Below are positions 1 through 11,862 of a DNA stretch of 64,000 nucleotides, one piece after another. The DNA is taken from contig AJFK01000549.1 of assembly GCA_000467715.1 (NCBI GenBank), positions 1 to 64,000 of the forward strand. The letters are read 5' to 3'. The position numbers and the translations under genes are program-made. This DNA is from Hysterium pulicare CBS 123377. Taxonomy: Eukaryota > Ascomycota > Dothideomycetes > Hysteriales > Hysteriaceae. The notes below the pieces were generated by a model, which was not told where the DNA came from, searched no databases, and saw only the letters and a program-made list of their open reading frames with translations. The stretch's first letter is position 1. Each line of letters opens with the position of its first letter.

Positions 1-189
1 CGGGAGACGGGGGATATGAGGTGGTGCTTGAGCTTCAATACTGAGGACTATTTTGCGGAGAGGGGGGTTAAAGCTTTCTTTCCTGAGGTGGAGGTTAGGT
101 TTTTGGTGAGGGAGGCGGAGAGGGGGGAGCATTTTCATGTTCCGGTTTTGCTTGGGCCGTTTGGGTTTACGACTTATAGGGGGAGTTGA
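1..189 (+). CDS. 5-hydroxyisourate hydrolase, C-terminal part
   Basis: The window opens inside a coding frame (frame 1) that ends with TGA at 187-189 and gives the last 62 residues of a transthyretin-like protein. The C-terminus YRGS is the signature of 5-hydroxyisourate hydrolase, and the stretch HFHVPVLLGPFGFTTY just before it matches the conserved final strand of the family. The segment TEDYFAERG with FFPEVEVRF is also family-typical. The enzyme hydrolyses 5-hydroxyisourate to OHCU in urate breakdown, usually in peroxisomes or the cytosol. The C-terminus GS does not end in a PTS1-like tripeptide. The 5' part lies outside the window. The G-rich codon choice (GGG, AGG, GAG) is stronger than in neighbouring genes. 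Confidence 0.9.
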   Translation, partial: RETGDMRWCLSFNTEDYFAERGVKAFFPEVEVRFLVREAERGEHFHVPVLLGPFGFTTYRGS

Positions 190-431
190 GGGGGATGGGG
201 GATGGAGATGGAGAGACGGTGTGGTGACGGGACTGAACGGGAAAAATGTGGTACTAGAAGCAGGAGATGGACGAGGGTAGGGAAAGGACGATGGGAAAAC
301 TATCACTTTGGGGGAGAATGCCACTTACGAAAGTCAAGAGGCAGGGGAAGGTAGAAACCTATATTCAAGAAGCTATGGAATCAGTCTCATGCCAACACAC
401 TTTCGGTTTCTCACAAAGCCAATCCAGAAAT

Positions 432-568
432 GTGTCATAATCCGTCGTTTTCGGCGGATGCTACTGACGGCTTTATTTATCAGCCTACAAAGAGGATTTG
501 GATCTCTGGGAAAGGTAGTTGCCATCCTTAAGGTCATTTGGATAGTATCACGTGGTGGAATAGGCACC
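432..568. repeat. MITE-like element, shortened copy
   Basis: It starts with GTGTCATAATCCGTCGTTTT and ends with GGAATAGGCACC, a degraded inverted match of the start. Its inner part (CAGCCTACAAAG, TTGCCATCCTTAAG) matches the copies at 27958-28107 and 43749-43957. About 70 bp shorter than the full copies. Confidence 0.5.
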
Positions 569-1312
569 TATTCTCTGGTTTTGTACAGCCGAGGGAGTGC
601 ACACGGTGTGCATTTGACTTGTTTCGAGATACTATGCGTTCATCAAAAAAAATTTGAGGTCTCTTACTCTGTTCTTACTTCGTTTTCACTCTCTACACTG
701 TGTGGTTCTTTCAAGGAGAAAAGCGAAGAGAAGGAGGGGTGTGCCAGTCCAGCAGGGTATTGCGTCTGGGACAGCTAGGAGGGCAAGTCCTTTACCGCAC
801 GTTTATTGAAAACAATCTAAAAGTATCTTCTCTAAGTTACCTATTCCTACATCGGCTACAAGTTCTCCGTTATCTGTTCTTACATCGACTACTAAAACTC
901 CATATCGTACGATCATTTCGAAGCGCAAGAGGAGGAGTTGCCGGTCCAGCAGGGTATTCATTTGAGAAAGTCACCCTACCAGATGACCCAAACTTTCCTC
1001 TTGCCCAGTCTCGTAGCTTTTCATGATGCGTGGTTCTCTCGTAATGACTAAAGAAGGGCATTTACTGTTTGCTTAGGAGGGTACTCGGAAGGAAGTCTTC
1101 GGATGAAGGTCTTAGGGTGAAATATTTCGGGTGAAAGTTTCTTGGTGCGGTATATCCCAACTCCGCCAGTCTAACAAGGCTTCCGATCTACTCTCACTCT
1201 AAGACTCCACTGCAGAATCTAGACCCTCTCCCTCTGGCAAGTTTCATACTCCACCTTCTGATTCAACACCTCCTGGCAGTGTGTCTTGTTTAGGCATATC
1301 TATATCACACGG

Positions 1313-1514
1313 GGTGCCATAATTCGTCGTTTTCGGGGGCCGGGTCACTAACCACCACCATCTTTCTACCAACCTACAGAGCTGATCTAGATCTCTAGGA
1401 AGGGCATAAAAGTAAGTTGATATCCTCAAGTCTGGCCGGAAAATAGTGCATAGAACAGGATCTGTCTAGACCTGTACCACCCATGGATTTTATGGTACAA
1501 CGAATAATGGCACC
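1313..1514. repeat. MITE-like element, full-length copy
   Basis: Best-preserved ends of the family. The left end GGTGCCATAATTCGTCGT and the right end ACGAATAATGGCACC are imperfect inverted repeats. About 202 bp, with no coding capacity. Inner blocks (CTTTCTACCAACCTACA, GGAAAATAGTGCATAGAACA) match the other copies. No clear target-site duplication was seen. Confidence 0.6.
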
Positions 1515-2482
1515 GGTTGTGTATAGATATTATTCTTGACGATGATCGAGGGAATTTAAAATGATCGAATGTCGGTATTCCAATTGTAGTAGAGCTGATA
1601 CCTTGGGTCTGAGGAGGAAATACACTAACTTGCTGCATAATCGTCCGAATTGAGATCCATGTATGCAAAGATGGCTGTGGTTCGGGGAAGCGGAAAAGGA
1701 TTTAAGGTAGTTTCGTACGTTCCGATGAACCAAGGCATGGCTTCTGTGATGTTCTATTTCACTCTTAGAGCATTTCATGCTGAAATCAGCATTGTCGGAT
1801 GGCTAGAAGTATGGGTTTACATGGACTACTTTGAGATCAGATCAGCGGGGCGGATTGTAAGGATGTCGCGGGTCAGGATTTGCGAGGCTAATATAGTCCC
1901 CTTTCCTTCATGTTGGGAGGTACATAATGGTGTACCTAGATAGACACGCTCGGAACACGTTGTGTATTGACTGTAGAAACCTCCTAAGGCTAGAAGGCCA
2001 CGTGCTCGAACCCATGGAACCAAAAACGGACGTCTACATTACACTTTAGCGTCCATTCGGGAACCATCTAGCTTCGGAGCTGGAGGGGTACCTTAGACCC
2101 ACCGACAACGTGATGCTTTCGTCCTGAGTTGCCGGTTTAAGCCCGTACTCCAACACCTGTGCAATCATGACGATGACCGTCGCCGAGTTCCGCGAGACTC
2201 TTCAATGATTTTGCTTGGCGTTTGGGACTTCGATATTCGAAAATCAGGCGGATGTGGGTGAGAACATCCGATATAAACATTCACTCTTTCATTTACTAGT
2301 GCATGCGTGTACTCGAGTAAATGCCGACGTCGGGCTCCATGTTGCGGAAAGATCGGCAAGGCGGCCAAGATAATAACCAGCCAATAGGCACGGCCAGCGC
2401 TCACGTGACGGCGGCATTAGAAATCAGCAGGCTTGGCGCTGATGACGTTCGCTTTCCCAGGAAAACTCGTCGCCCCAAGCCC

Positions 2483-2523
2483 CATCGACATCATCGACAT
2501 CATCGACATCATCGACATCATCG
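2483..2523. repeat. 9-bp microsatellite (CATCATCGA)n
   Basis: Four to five near-perfect copies of a 9-bp unit in the region upstream of the bZIP gene. Length variation between strains is expected. Confidence 0.85.
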
Positions 2524-3127
2524 CCACGAAGAGCATCAGCATTCTGTTCCAGGAACTGCTCGCACCTGACAGGGCTGGCCAAGAGCCTCATTGAAACGTG
2601 CATGTTCCTGGTGAAAGCCGCTGAGGAGCGCGCCCAAGACACAAGACACCCTTCAAAGCAGCAGTCCCCCTGAGGCGGTCGCATTGCGTCATTCACACAA
2701 CACTCGCTCGACCGCAGAGCAGCATCGAGGGAGCTGCTGCATCGTGGGCTGCCGTTGGTACGCGCATTCAAGCCAGCAGCCATTCTCCCGACCGACTGTG
2801 GTGACCCCGCTTTGCTTTGTCCAAAGCTCTCGTAGGTACTCCCGTCGCCGCTGTCCCTTTTGCCACGCTGCCCGGGTGCCAGAGGGCGACAAAGTCACCT
2901 CACCTTCTTCCCCAAGCGACAAAGCTTCGTTGAGCCAGCGGTCGAGTGCTAATGCCCCTTGTTCGGCAGACCATTCTGCGCGCATATCCACATTCATTCC
3001 TGGCTGTCCGCCGCAATCGTGCCGAAGAAAGGAAGGGGTTGGAGTGAGCGCTGGTGTGAGAAAGGCGGCCACAGAGCGAAGCGATCGACCAAGGACCTTC
3101 GACGACCACACTACGTCACCACCCAAA

Positions 3128-5041
3128 ATGGCTGCGACGGCCACAAGACCTTCCAACAACTCTCCTCAGACCAATTCGAGCATGTCCTCGCCCAAAGATT
3201 CCAAAAAGCCCATTGCTAACCCCAAGCACGACGGTGAGTGCCCGCGAGCCCATCCTCCAGCAGTGCATCGCCACTGCATCATTCCTCCCTCATGCGACCA
3301 TCGTCTCGTCGCTCGACACGCTGTGCGCTTATCGCATCTTCCCATTCAGTTGGGTGAAGGCTGACCATGCTTCGTCATCAAATAGACCCCGTCAAGAAGG
3401 AGAATACCAATCAGGAGAACCGTAAGTCGCCTCATCCAACCTCGAGTCCATCGCGACATGAGCCTCTGCCCGACGCGACTGCCTCAACTAATTGCCTGTG
3501 CAGAACATCCTTCAGACGACACCCAAGACTCGAAGCCAAACACATCGACGGCCACCTCAAACTCTCAACCACTAGCGCCACCACCCCGTCCACAGAACAG
3601 TACTACTGGCGACACTCCCGATTATTTCAACACCGTCCACAATCCCTTCAGCTTAGAGCCCAATGTCTTCGAACAGTCGTTCGGCAACCCGTCCGTAGAA
3701 ACACCAGGACGGACAATACTTCCTCCCGTCGCTAACATAACATCCCCGTCGCCGTTACCTGGGATAACTCCAGGGTGGCAGTCATTACGAGCCGGGCCAC
3801 TGAGCCCTGCTATGCTGACAGGTCCAACTGGCAGCAACGATTATTTTAGTGAATCATTCCGAGGCTTTCCCACTCCCAACGAATCCTCACTTCGCACTGG
3901 TTTGACTCCAGGTGGAGGTGGTTCCATGTTCCCAGCTCCGAGTCCTAACTCCCAGGCAATCTTCAACTTACAAAGTGGTGGTGTTACACCAAGCACTGCC
4001 GATTTCCAGCAGTCCGCTATGAGAGCGGCTGCGCAAGCGTCCCAGCCCAAATTTCCAACCACAAGCGCCCCGACTTCTGAACCAACACCGGCTGGAATGG
4101 ATCGACAGAACAACTTCCACAATCAGCAACAGCAGCAGCAGCAGCAGCAACGTGGTCAACAAGATGCTTTCGGTCAACACGACGTCAGTAGTGCTGCTAA
4201 CGATCTGTTGTCCTTTGCTTCTCAAGCCAACGGCAACCGAAGTAATGGTCAGTTTGCTGTGCCTACTCAGCCCGCGCACATGAACAACTTGGGCCATATG
4301 CCTGTACAACAGGTCAGCCAAGGCCAGGCCCGCCGTAACACCAAAGGATCAATCAATAGTATGACTGGTTCTGCTGACACTGGAGACTTTTCAGAAAGCG
4401 GTCACAGCGAGCAGCCCAAGACTTCGACGCGATCACGTGCGAAGAAGGGTGGCAATGCCAAAATCCAAGCCGGTACCCGACGTAAAGCCGATGATACTCC
4501 AAAGGGTAGTAACAAAAGGGCCAAATCGAATGCAGGCAATGCTCGCTCGGTGACTGCTGATGAGGACGAGTCAGACATGGATGACATGGACTTGAAGGAC
4601 GAAAATGATGAGAGCACCAAGAAGATGACTGATGAGGAAAAGCGCAAGAACTTCCTTGAAAGGAACAGGTATGTTTTGGGGGGATACACCTGTTGAGAGA
4701 ACGCGTACTGACATGGGTGCAGAGTTGCGGCACTTAAATGTCGACAGAGAAAGAAGCAATGGCTTGCCAACCTCCAAGCCAAAGTTGAACTGTTTAGCAC
4801 CGAAAATGATGCGCTATCTGCAACAGTCACTCAGTTGCGAGAAGAAATCGTTAACCTCAAGACATTACTACTAGCACATAAGGAGTGCCCTGTCTCACAA
4901 GCCCAAGGCCTGGGCGGTCCTAATATGAACCAATTCCTCGGCACCGAGATGCATCACCAAAATCCATACGGTATGGGCATGCAGTCTAATGGCGTTCAGA
5001 TGGGTATGCAAATGCAACACGGGCAGATGCAAAGGACGTAA
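3128..5041 (+). CDS. atfA: AtfA/Atf1-type bZIP transcription factor
   Basis: Four exons (3128-3233, 3386-3421, 3504-4668, 4723-5041) give 541 residues with every intron in phase. The start ATG is preceded by CCAAA and followed by a short Ser/Pro-rich leader. The N-terminal third carries a segment (DYFNTVHNPFSLEPNVFEQS) like the Aft1 osmotic-stress region. A polyglutamine run follows near residues 255-265. The basic region (NFLERNRVAALKCRQRKKQW) and leucine zipper lie at about residues 427-490, split by the last intron. A Lys/Arg-rich and then acidic stretch precedes it, and the tail is Met/Gln/Gly-rich. Family members bind CRE-like sites and act below the Hog1/Sty1 MAP kinase in oxidative, osmotic and conidial stress responses. 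Length and layout fit the family, and nothing looks broken. Confidence 0.93.
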
Positions 5042-6059
5042 GGTTCGTATTCTGGGCAGAGGAGATTCGCACGCACAGACTGACCTTGTGAATAGTTGAG
5101 CGTCACCTTCCTGTTTGAGCACACACGGTGACGTGCTGAACCGGTTTGGTGGCATCAATTAATACATCTTTTGGCTTAGATCTGACGACAGCGGCCAAAA
5201 TCGAGTTCAAGATTTCCTTATGCGACAGATTCTACGAGACTCAATGACATGAGACAGCGACACTTAATTCTTCTCCAATCCGCATATACAGACTCAACGA
5301 GTTGGTTTCCTCCCTCACGCCCTACTCCTTTACCTTCGATTCACCTGCATAGCTGGGAGTCTCGGAGTCCAACGGTGCGGAGCCTCATACATCACACCTG
5401 TACAACACGCTCCTCTAATCCTTGCTCTTTCGCGTACTACAGACACACACCTTTATTCTCATATGTCTTTTTCCTATCGTAACATGTCCTGTAGATACAA
5501 GGATTTCTGGGTGGCTCCCCCATTTCGGCGTTCATGGGCACCGCATACACAAGGTCGGTGTGACAGCCCTGGAAATCCTTGACCCTGTTGCCCTCTTTCC
5601 CGCCCCTGGCGCGACTGGTAATGGTCTATTACTAGGCGCCGAGGAGGAGAACGGATTGGGACATGGGTGAATGAGGCGTTCCTGTTGTCATTTTTGCTTT
5701 TTACCTTGTTTGGATCGTCTTTTTGGTTGAGGAATTGTTCTTGTTTGCTGGCTATTCTTGCTTGGCAAGGGGAGGGTATCGTTTGGGGGGGTTTATGGGT
5801 AGTTGTGGTTTGGTTCTCACGTCAAGGGGCGGACGTTGGGACACTGTAGTCGGGTGGATGATTTTGTGAATGTACAGGGTGGAGATAGTTTTATGTTTTA
5901 AGGGAGGAGAGGAATTGAATGGGGTATGTTGTGGTGTATCCATACACAATTTTCCAATGCAATGAAGAAGTTTTATCACTGTTATCACGGGTTTCTTGAT
6001 CTTGCTATATGGTGATGGGTTCTTAGATGTGTGCGCCTGTCGAATTCATCGTTTCCAGA

Positions 6060-6150
6060 GGATGTGTCTTCGTCTATCACCCTTTTGACCGCCAGCTTTC
6101 AAAGCCGATTCAGACTCGGCATAGGGCATCAAAGCCAGTTCCCTTATGAG
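6060..6150. repeat. partial trace of the dispersed MITE-like element
   Basis: Blocks ACCGCCAGCTTTCAAAG and GGGCATCAAAGCCAGTT align in the same order with the middle of the copy at 43749-43957. Neither terminus is kept. Confidence 0.35.
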
Positions 6151-7184
6151 GGATATTCGGGGAGGAGCTTGTGAATGGAGTCTACCTTGACTTAACCTTT
6201 TTGCCTTCATACTGCCTCATTAAACAGCCAAAACACTCTACAGTATCTCCACATGTCCCCAATCTTAATCTTGAACTAGCTCTCCGTCTCTCACAAACTT
6301 CCTTCTCTTTCCCAACGCAAATCTCCGAGTCGATTTTCTCCTGGCAGTTGATGAGCCCTGCCCTCATCTCCCTAGGCCCGCTTCGTCGACCTACCGATCC
6401 TTGCTATCCCCATCTCCTCCCTTCCTCTTATGGACTTCACGCTCATAGTCTTCTAATTGATTTCCCAGATTCTCCCTCCTTTCTCGTCCTTCCACTTCCA
6501 GCCTATCTACCTACCCACTTGCATACTCCTGTCCTAAGTTCGTGAGATCGTGAGGCAGATTCTATCTTTTGCTTCTCTCTGGTCTGTCAATTATTACATA
6601 CGTAGGTGAGTTGCTCGGTTCGCAAGCTGCTGGAAGTGAGTTTGTGAGTGGGGAGGTGCGGCTCTTAGAAGAGTTGAGGGAGTTGTAAAGATAGTAGTCG
6701 TGATGAGAAGAATTGCCGATGATGCTGGGGAGCGAGCGGTGTGGAAAGCGGCGAGGGGGGTGGGAGATTGGCGATGGGGAATGCATTGTTCTGGTCGAAA
6801 TAGTCAGTCAATCTCCTTGCTGAAGTGGGTTGGAGATTGGGAAGATGGTAGGTTTTGAGAGGTGAAATTGGGTTGGAGATGGGAGAGTGGGAAGAAGAGT
6901 TTGATGAAGCTCAAGCACGCGTAAGCGATGATTATATCTAAAGCTCTTGTTTGTGGTTGATTTCATTGAATGATGTAACGGTGTTTCTTTGATTCTGCGG
7001 TGAGTTCTCATTGGTTTTGTTGCTTTGGTTCTGGTACGCTATCGTCACCGTTGACGATAGAAAGAGTCAATGGAGAGAGTGGGGGATTAGAGTTCATATG
7101 TGAACAGATAACGATATATGTGGTGTACGATGGAATGCGCAATGAGTGTCATTTTGTATATTGCAATGCCTCAAAGGCTAGCAG

Positions 7185-7205
7185 CGAAGCTTACTAGAAG
7201 CTTCG
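7185..7205. repeat. perfect short hairpin
   Basis: CGAAGCTT and AAGCTTCG are separated by five bases (ACTAG). It lies about 150 bp beyond the stop of the small secreted protein gene on the minus strand, so it could affect 3' processing, but it may be chance. Confidence 0.5.
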
Positions 7206-7351
7206 TAAAATATGTATGAGCGAAAGGAAGAAACGTCCTCTAATCACCAAGCCTAACTCCTTCCCACCTGTCTCCCCCAAGATCTCACGTCTTCCAGACA
7301 GCTCCCAGAGAACGTCATCTCGAGCCGTATATTCCGACTGCTTTCGGCCGC

Positions 7352-7685
7352 CTACCAGTCAATGCATTGACTGACAGTCGCGGTCTCGGTCCTTGTCCTC
7401 GTGCGGTCGTTTGTCACCTGGTAGGTAGACAGGCTGGTGCTAGTGATGTAGGTGGTCGTGGGCACTAAGAAATAGACAGTGCTCGTTGATGTGTCGAGGT
7501 CTTCACGGGTGCGGGTTGTCGTCAGGGTGGTTATGTACGTGGTGCACTTGGTTCGCTCTGGAGCAGGTGGGACTGCCGCGAAGACTGCGGAGCTGTGAGG
7601 GAGTTAGTCTTTGTGGGTTTTGGGTAAATAGAAGAGCGGCTGACCTGAAAGCCGCGATGGCTAGGGCGACGTTGGTGAAGAGCAT
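7352..7685 (-). CDS. small secreted Thr-rich protein
   Basis: Two exons (7685-7645 and 7592-7352, 52-nt intron starting GTCAGC and ending ACAG) join in phase to a 93-residue protein. The first ~20 residues form a signal peptide (MLFTNVALAIAAF, then SSAVFAA), with likely cleavage near VFA-AVP. The mature part of about 72 residues is unusually rich in Thr with Arg and Tyr (motifs TTYITTLTTTRTR, TSTSTVYF, TTTYITSTS, RTRTRTETATVS). It has two cysteines, at residues 30 and 90. The even Thr/Ser spacing suggests beta-strand or O-glycosylated surface sequence. Because exon 1 is short and exon 2 has no ATG, an ORF scan alone misses it. Function is unknown; such proteins may be effectors or wall proteins. 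An upstream in-frame ATG at 7832 exists but would bury the signal peptide. Confidence 0.65.
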
Positions 7686-10600
7686 TTTGGTGGAGAGCTC
7701 GAAGCGAAGGAAGTCTGGCTTGATTGACTTGGAAGTTCTGAACGAATGGGGCGTGATGATTTCAAAGAGGATGAAGATCCGGTGGGCTTTATAGAAGTCG
7801 GTCTCGTTGTAGGAACTCTTGGAGGAACTCAAATCATCATCGGTAAGCTTTCTCCATCATGTTCCAAATTTAGATATGAGATATACCGATACCATCTACA
7901 GAAGGTACCAAGCCTGGGAATACGAGAAACATGAGTGGAGAAGGAAACAATAATATCTGGAAATCCAATCATGTCTGTCAGGTTCATTGTTGAACCAGGA
8001 AGGGCGTGGGAAAAGAAATTGTTCGGTAGCGTTCCATTGCAGAAGTTTGGTATTGCACGAGCTATTAGATGAGCTTTTAGATTGTAGGACCAGAAGAGAA
8101 GTACTGGACCTTATCGTAAGGCAGGCCGTTCATCGCCAGAGCATGAGGTGATCCTGGACGCTGTTCCAGTTTTTGTCAGTCGGTGAGAAGGAAATTTGGT
8201 TCGTCAAATCTAATAGATTGACTGGTTTCTAGACTCGCTTGCGCATCGGTAGCTCAGAGCAAACAATAACAAGACTTCGCGAGTACTCTACGCTCGACTT
8301 GATGACTGCATAACTGTTGACGCATATAGGGTCGAGCTGCACTATTCAAAGTTGAAAGCTGGAAGATTTCAAATAAGCTCGAAGAGTTCAAATAAGCTTT
8401 CCAGCGCAGATCCCAAGATCGGAGAGGCTGCTGGTGGCTCTCGTAAGAAATGCTTGGTTGAAGTACTATCCAAGAAAGGTAGGTTCTTTCGTGAATGGAG
8501 CAAATCGGCACGATGGAGTTGCACTTCATTTATCCAAATGGATATAGCCGTGCCGTAAGCGCAATCAACTTCCTGGGCATTATCGGCCCAGCTTTCGACC
8601 CTGGTGGTGATCTTGCCGTCCGTATGTCATCGAAAGCAATTAGTATTGATTGTAGACGGGAAGAACGATTCCATTCCTCGCTTGGAGGAGGATGAGATGC
8701 ACAGCGTTGAGGACATGCTCGAGACTTGCGAAGCACGCCATACCGATATCGCAAGGGGTGAAGATGAAAGGCCTACCACCGATAGTGTATTTTCATTGCG
8801 ACTTCTTAGGCGATGAATGATTTAGGGGTGCTGTGACTGAGAGCTGCGTTGTGGTGGGGAGAACGTTCAAGATTAACTAAAGCTACTAGACCTTTCTAGA
8901 TTTAGCCTGGTCTATTTTGAGCATGGTGCAAGCAACGCCCTTCATTTGAGTTTGTCCAACTTCTTCATCTTCGCCATCACTCATTCTCGAATTCGAGGCT
9001 CAAATCGCATCATTAGATCTTGTACTTAAAAGTGCTCCTTTCATACCCAGGGCCATGCGCAACTGCCGAAATCACCTCGATACCTCCTCACCCTGTTTCT
9101 GCGATCCTATCACATCTCTGGGCGAAGGATCAAATCCTGTAGAAGCTTGCCTCTATTGCGCGGAAATCGGGCAGGCCGCGTTCACATGCCGCTTAGAAGC
9201 GCTGAGATCGCACAAAATCATATCCGGCAAAAGTCAAGTATCCTCAAAGAGCAAATGAGCACAATACCTCCGCTTATGGTGCACTTGAACATCGGCCACA
9301 AACGTAGAGGTGTGGGATTTTGATGCACCCGAGCGCATCTCTATAGTGGTTTGCAGCCCCCACTTGCCCTGGACGGGAAATCGGATTCCAGATTCATGGG
9401 CGGACAGACCCGGTCGTCGCTCTGCCGGTATCTCGGAGTTTGGGAGAGCGATCACATACCAGTGATTTTCCCCTCTTTAATATCGAGAGGCATGGACGAG
9501 TGCATTTCACTATACAGCTTCTATTTCAGGAACGCCGAGCACAGTCGTCGTCATTCTCCAGGAGCGAATACGAGTTTTACTAGTCTACGGTCGAGCTCGA
9601 TCAGTCCGGCACTTCGACGTTGATGGCACCGCCCATGAAAGGACGATCTGCTTACATTACCATATATCCCGATCGTAGAAGAATAGGTACAAATTAATCG
9701 CATGGTTTTGTAAGTGCCAGAACCCTTTCAATCACAACACGTTTTGACTAGGATGTCATCCGCCCAGTATCCCCAACTTCCTCTGTGGTATGGCCAGCCG
9801 GATAAATAGAAAGAAGGAGAGCTTTCGAGAGCTAAAACATCCTCGCCGGACGTGCAAGCGGAACGAGAGTCTTTTGCGCCTTGTACCAGATCACGTGGCG
9901 TGCGGCAGAACAGTCACGCGAACCAGGACTTACGCCACTGCTTGATTCTTCCACTATCAGTCCTCGAACCAGTCCAAACCACAAGCCTAGTAACACGATA
10001 TCTCTACAAGTCCACACAGAAAGTACGAATCTGGAAGATTGAGGTGCTCAGGATATGTAAGCCGTTTTGGAAAGTTGAGGTACTTAGGATGATTAAGAAC
10101 ATTTGGGGAATATGAGGTACTCAGTGTTGAATCTACAACACAGTGGTAGTAAGCGCCCCTTCGCACGATACAGGTAGTGTTGTAGATGAAGCCCTCCAGA
10201 TACCACCGAGCGCCCGCAATGGGACAGTTCCGCGAGAGATGACGACGAGTGAACAGTTTAGGAACTACGAGCAAGGACACCCGTGCCGGCCATGGACTAC
10301 TCGAATATCCAATACGCGCTCGATAATGTGAGCCCACAACATATGCCATGTGCTCCAAGGAGGTTCCGACGCCACTGCCTGGAACCTGGGAGAGGTGCTG
10401 CGGGAGTAGAAGAAAGATGGGTGCCACAACGCGCACGTTAGGGTGGAATACTTCCCATTGGGATCCTCAACATCAACATCAACAAGACCTCCATGGAGCA
10501 TCAACCTAATGCATCGATGATTTAAAGAGAAGGATGAACACTTTTCGCACGCGGTTCAAAAGCTAACTAAGTGACTCACCTTATCTTGATGATATGATAG

Positions 10601-11058
10601 TAAATCCGAAAACTACAAATATTCGGCACTATACCCTAATTTTGGTTGGAGCCATGGTTGGAAATGTAAGCGAAAGTTCATCACGTGTCTAATTAATATC
10701 TTTTTTTCAAAGACCCTCGGTTCGGCCCAGATGGTAATTTCATCGTTATGTGAACGTTATGAGAGCCCGAGAAATCAATTGGGGACGCTTTCGTTATCTT
10801 CCAGCGAACGCGGCCCTCTGGTAGATCGAATGCTCTTTGTGACTACCTAGGTACGCAATACTTGCCTAAAAATTGCCGACACGTTGAGAAAGATTTAGTA
10901 AAATGATTGAACTTTTTTTCAGCTTCACAAATATAAGTACTGGAAGTCCCGCGAACTTAGGCACTCTACCTACATTGCGCCGACGAAAACTCAGCCATAA
11001 CACCACACCACAGCCTTTCATAAATTTCTCACTGAGTCCATTGTCGCCCTATCACAAC
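7686..11058. other. intergenic, possibly with decayed genes
   Basis: About 3.4 kb with only short, domain-less open frames. Fragments at 8495-8816 and 9055-9258 have protein-like composition, but no complete spliced model could be built. A three-fold imperfect repeat lies at 10028-10125. Confidence 0.45.
10028..10125. repeat. three imperfect ~35-bp tandem units
   Basis: The units share TTGAGGTGCTCAGGAT, TTGAGGTACTTAGGAT and ATGAGGTACTCAGTG, each preceded by a GGAA-containing spacer. Confidence 0.6.
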
Positions 11059-11862
11059 ATGTCTTACTCTCATATAAAAAGAACCGTGTTCCTTGTGGCC
11101 TTCCTACCATCCCTAATCTGGCTTGGAATCGTTACCTATGCAGTAAACTCAGATCCTCACGCGACGATTGAAGCGCTCCAAAAACCCTCAGACCAGCTTC
11201 CATCTCCGGTTTCTCTTCTTGTGAAACTGCTCGCATTCGGGTTCGGAATGATTATCGCATTTCACAAACGGCTACATATCCTCAAATGCATCATGGTTGT
11301 CGCCTTCTACGTTATCCTATTCACTTCCGTGGCTCTTCAACGACGTCAGATATCCGCAATCTTGGAACTAGGAAACTTCTCCTCCGACACCATGCTTCTA
11401 GCAACGCTGTCGAAAGTGGCCTTCGACGCAGTTCTGGCCAACTCAGCATGGTGGGATCAAACCAGAGACTGTGCTACCGGCGAGCCTGTAAGTCCTTACT
11501 ACTCGATAAATTTTCAATTAATCACCGCCCAGACGACTCCAAGTAGTTGTTGGGAGGTATTGGGGGAATATGCAGGACGCTTGGCTTTCGTTCAAGTCGT
11601 CCAGATTCTCACCTACCCTATACTTCTGCCTTCGACACGCCAAACAATGTCGAATGCGTTGGATGAATACTACTGCTTCTATATGATTGCTTCCGTGGCT
11701 TATTTGTCTGGTCGGCTTTATATCGAGATTAGGTCTGCGAAGATGGCTTTCAATGTCGATGATCACAAATCAACGTCTATCGACCTCCCCGCCAGACCTT
11801 CAAGAGAATCAACTGGAGACCGCATGAATCGGAGACTGCGCCGGGTCTGGCGGGAGAATTGA
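11059..11862 (+). CDS. multi-pass membrane protein of unknown function
   Basis: The frame from ATG 11059 runs open to 11862. A 45-nt stretch inside it (11488-11532) begins GTAAGT, ends CCCAG and is in frame, so it is probably an intron. Removing it gives 252 residues (267 if retained). Five hydrophobic segments are visible: near residues 10-28 (FLVAFLPSLIWLGIVTYAV), 55-70, 78-94, about 180 and about 215. The C-terminus is basic (MNRRLRRVWREN) and probably cytosolic. I recognise no family. The open frame extends upstream to 10903, but that part is low-complexity, and the ATG at 11059 directly precedes the first membrane segment. Neighbours give no functional clue. Confidence 0.6.
   Translation: MSYSHIKRTVFLVAFLPSLIWLGIVTYAVNSDPHATIEALQKPSDQLPSPVSLLVKLLAFGFGMIIAFHKRLHILKCIMVVAFYVILFTSVALQRRQISAILELGNFSSDTMLLATLSKVAFDAVLANSAWWDQTRDCATGEPVSPYYSINFQLITAQTTPSSCWEVLGEYAGRLAFVQVVQILTYPILLPSTRQTMSNALDEYYCFYMIASVAYLSGRLYIEIRSAKMAFNVDDHKSTSIDLPARPSRESTGDRMNRRLRRVWREN

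Larger units (their letters stand above)
190..3127. other. intergenic, repeat-bearing
   Basis: No gene could be supported here. Open frames are short or lack any recognisable domain. The stretch holds two copies of an inverted-repeat element (432-568 and 1313-1514) and a 9-bp microsatellite (2483-2523). The last few hundred bases are the promoter and leader of the bZIP gene. Confidence 0.6.
5042..7351. other. intergenic
   Basis: About 2.3 kb without a supportable gene between the bZIP gene and the small secreted protein. T-rich stretches follow the bZIP stop. A partial trace of the dispersed element lies at about 6060-6150 (AGGGCATCAAAGCCAGTT). A short perfect hairpin sits at 7185-7205. Confidence 0.5.

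Noticed and set aside
308-778. 156-codon plus-strand frame
   Set aside because: It runs through the MITE-like copy at 432-568 and has no domain.
2684-3364. 226-codon plus-strand open frame overlapping the start of the bZIP gene
   Set aside because: Composition is random-like, it overlaps the clear first exon of the bZIP gene in another frame, and no domain is seen.
8495-8816. Possible two-exon gene (INFLGIIGPAFDPGG, then GKNDSIPRLEEDEMHS)
   Set aside because: The intron would be only 34 nt, shorter than any other here, and no homology supports it. It may be a worn gene fragment.
9055-9258. 67-codon Cys-containing frame
   Set aside because: No signal peptide, no conserved motif and no convincing splice partner.
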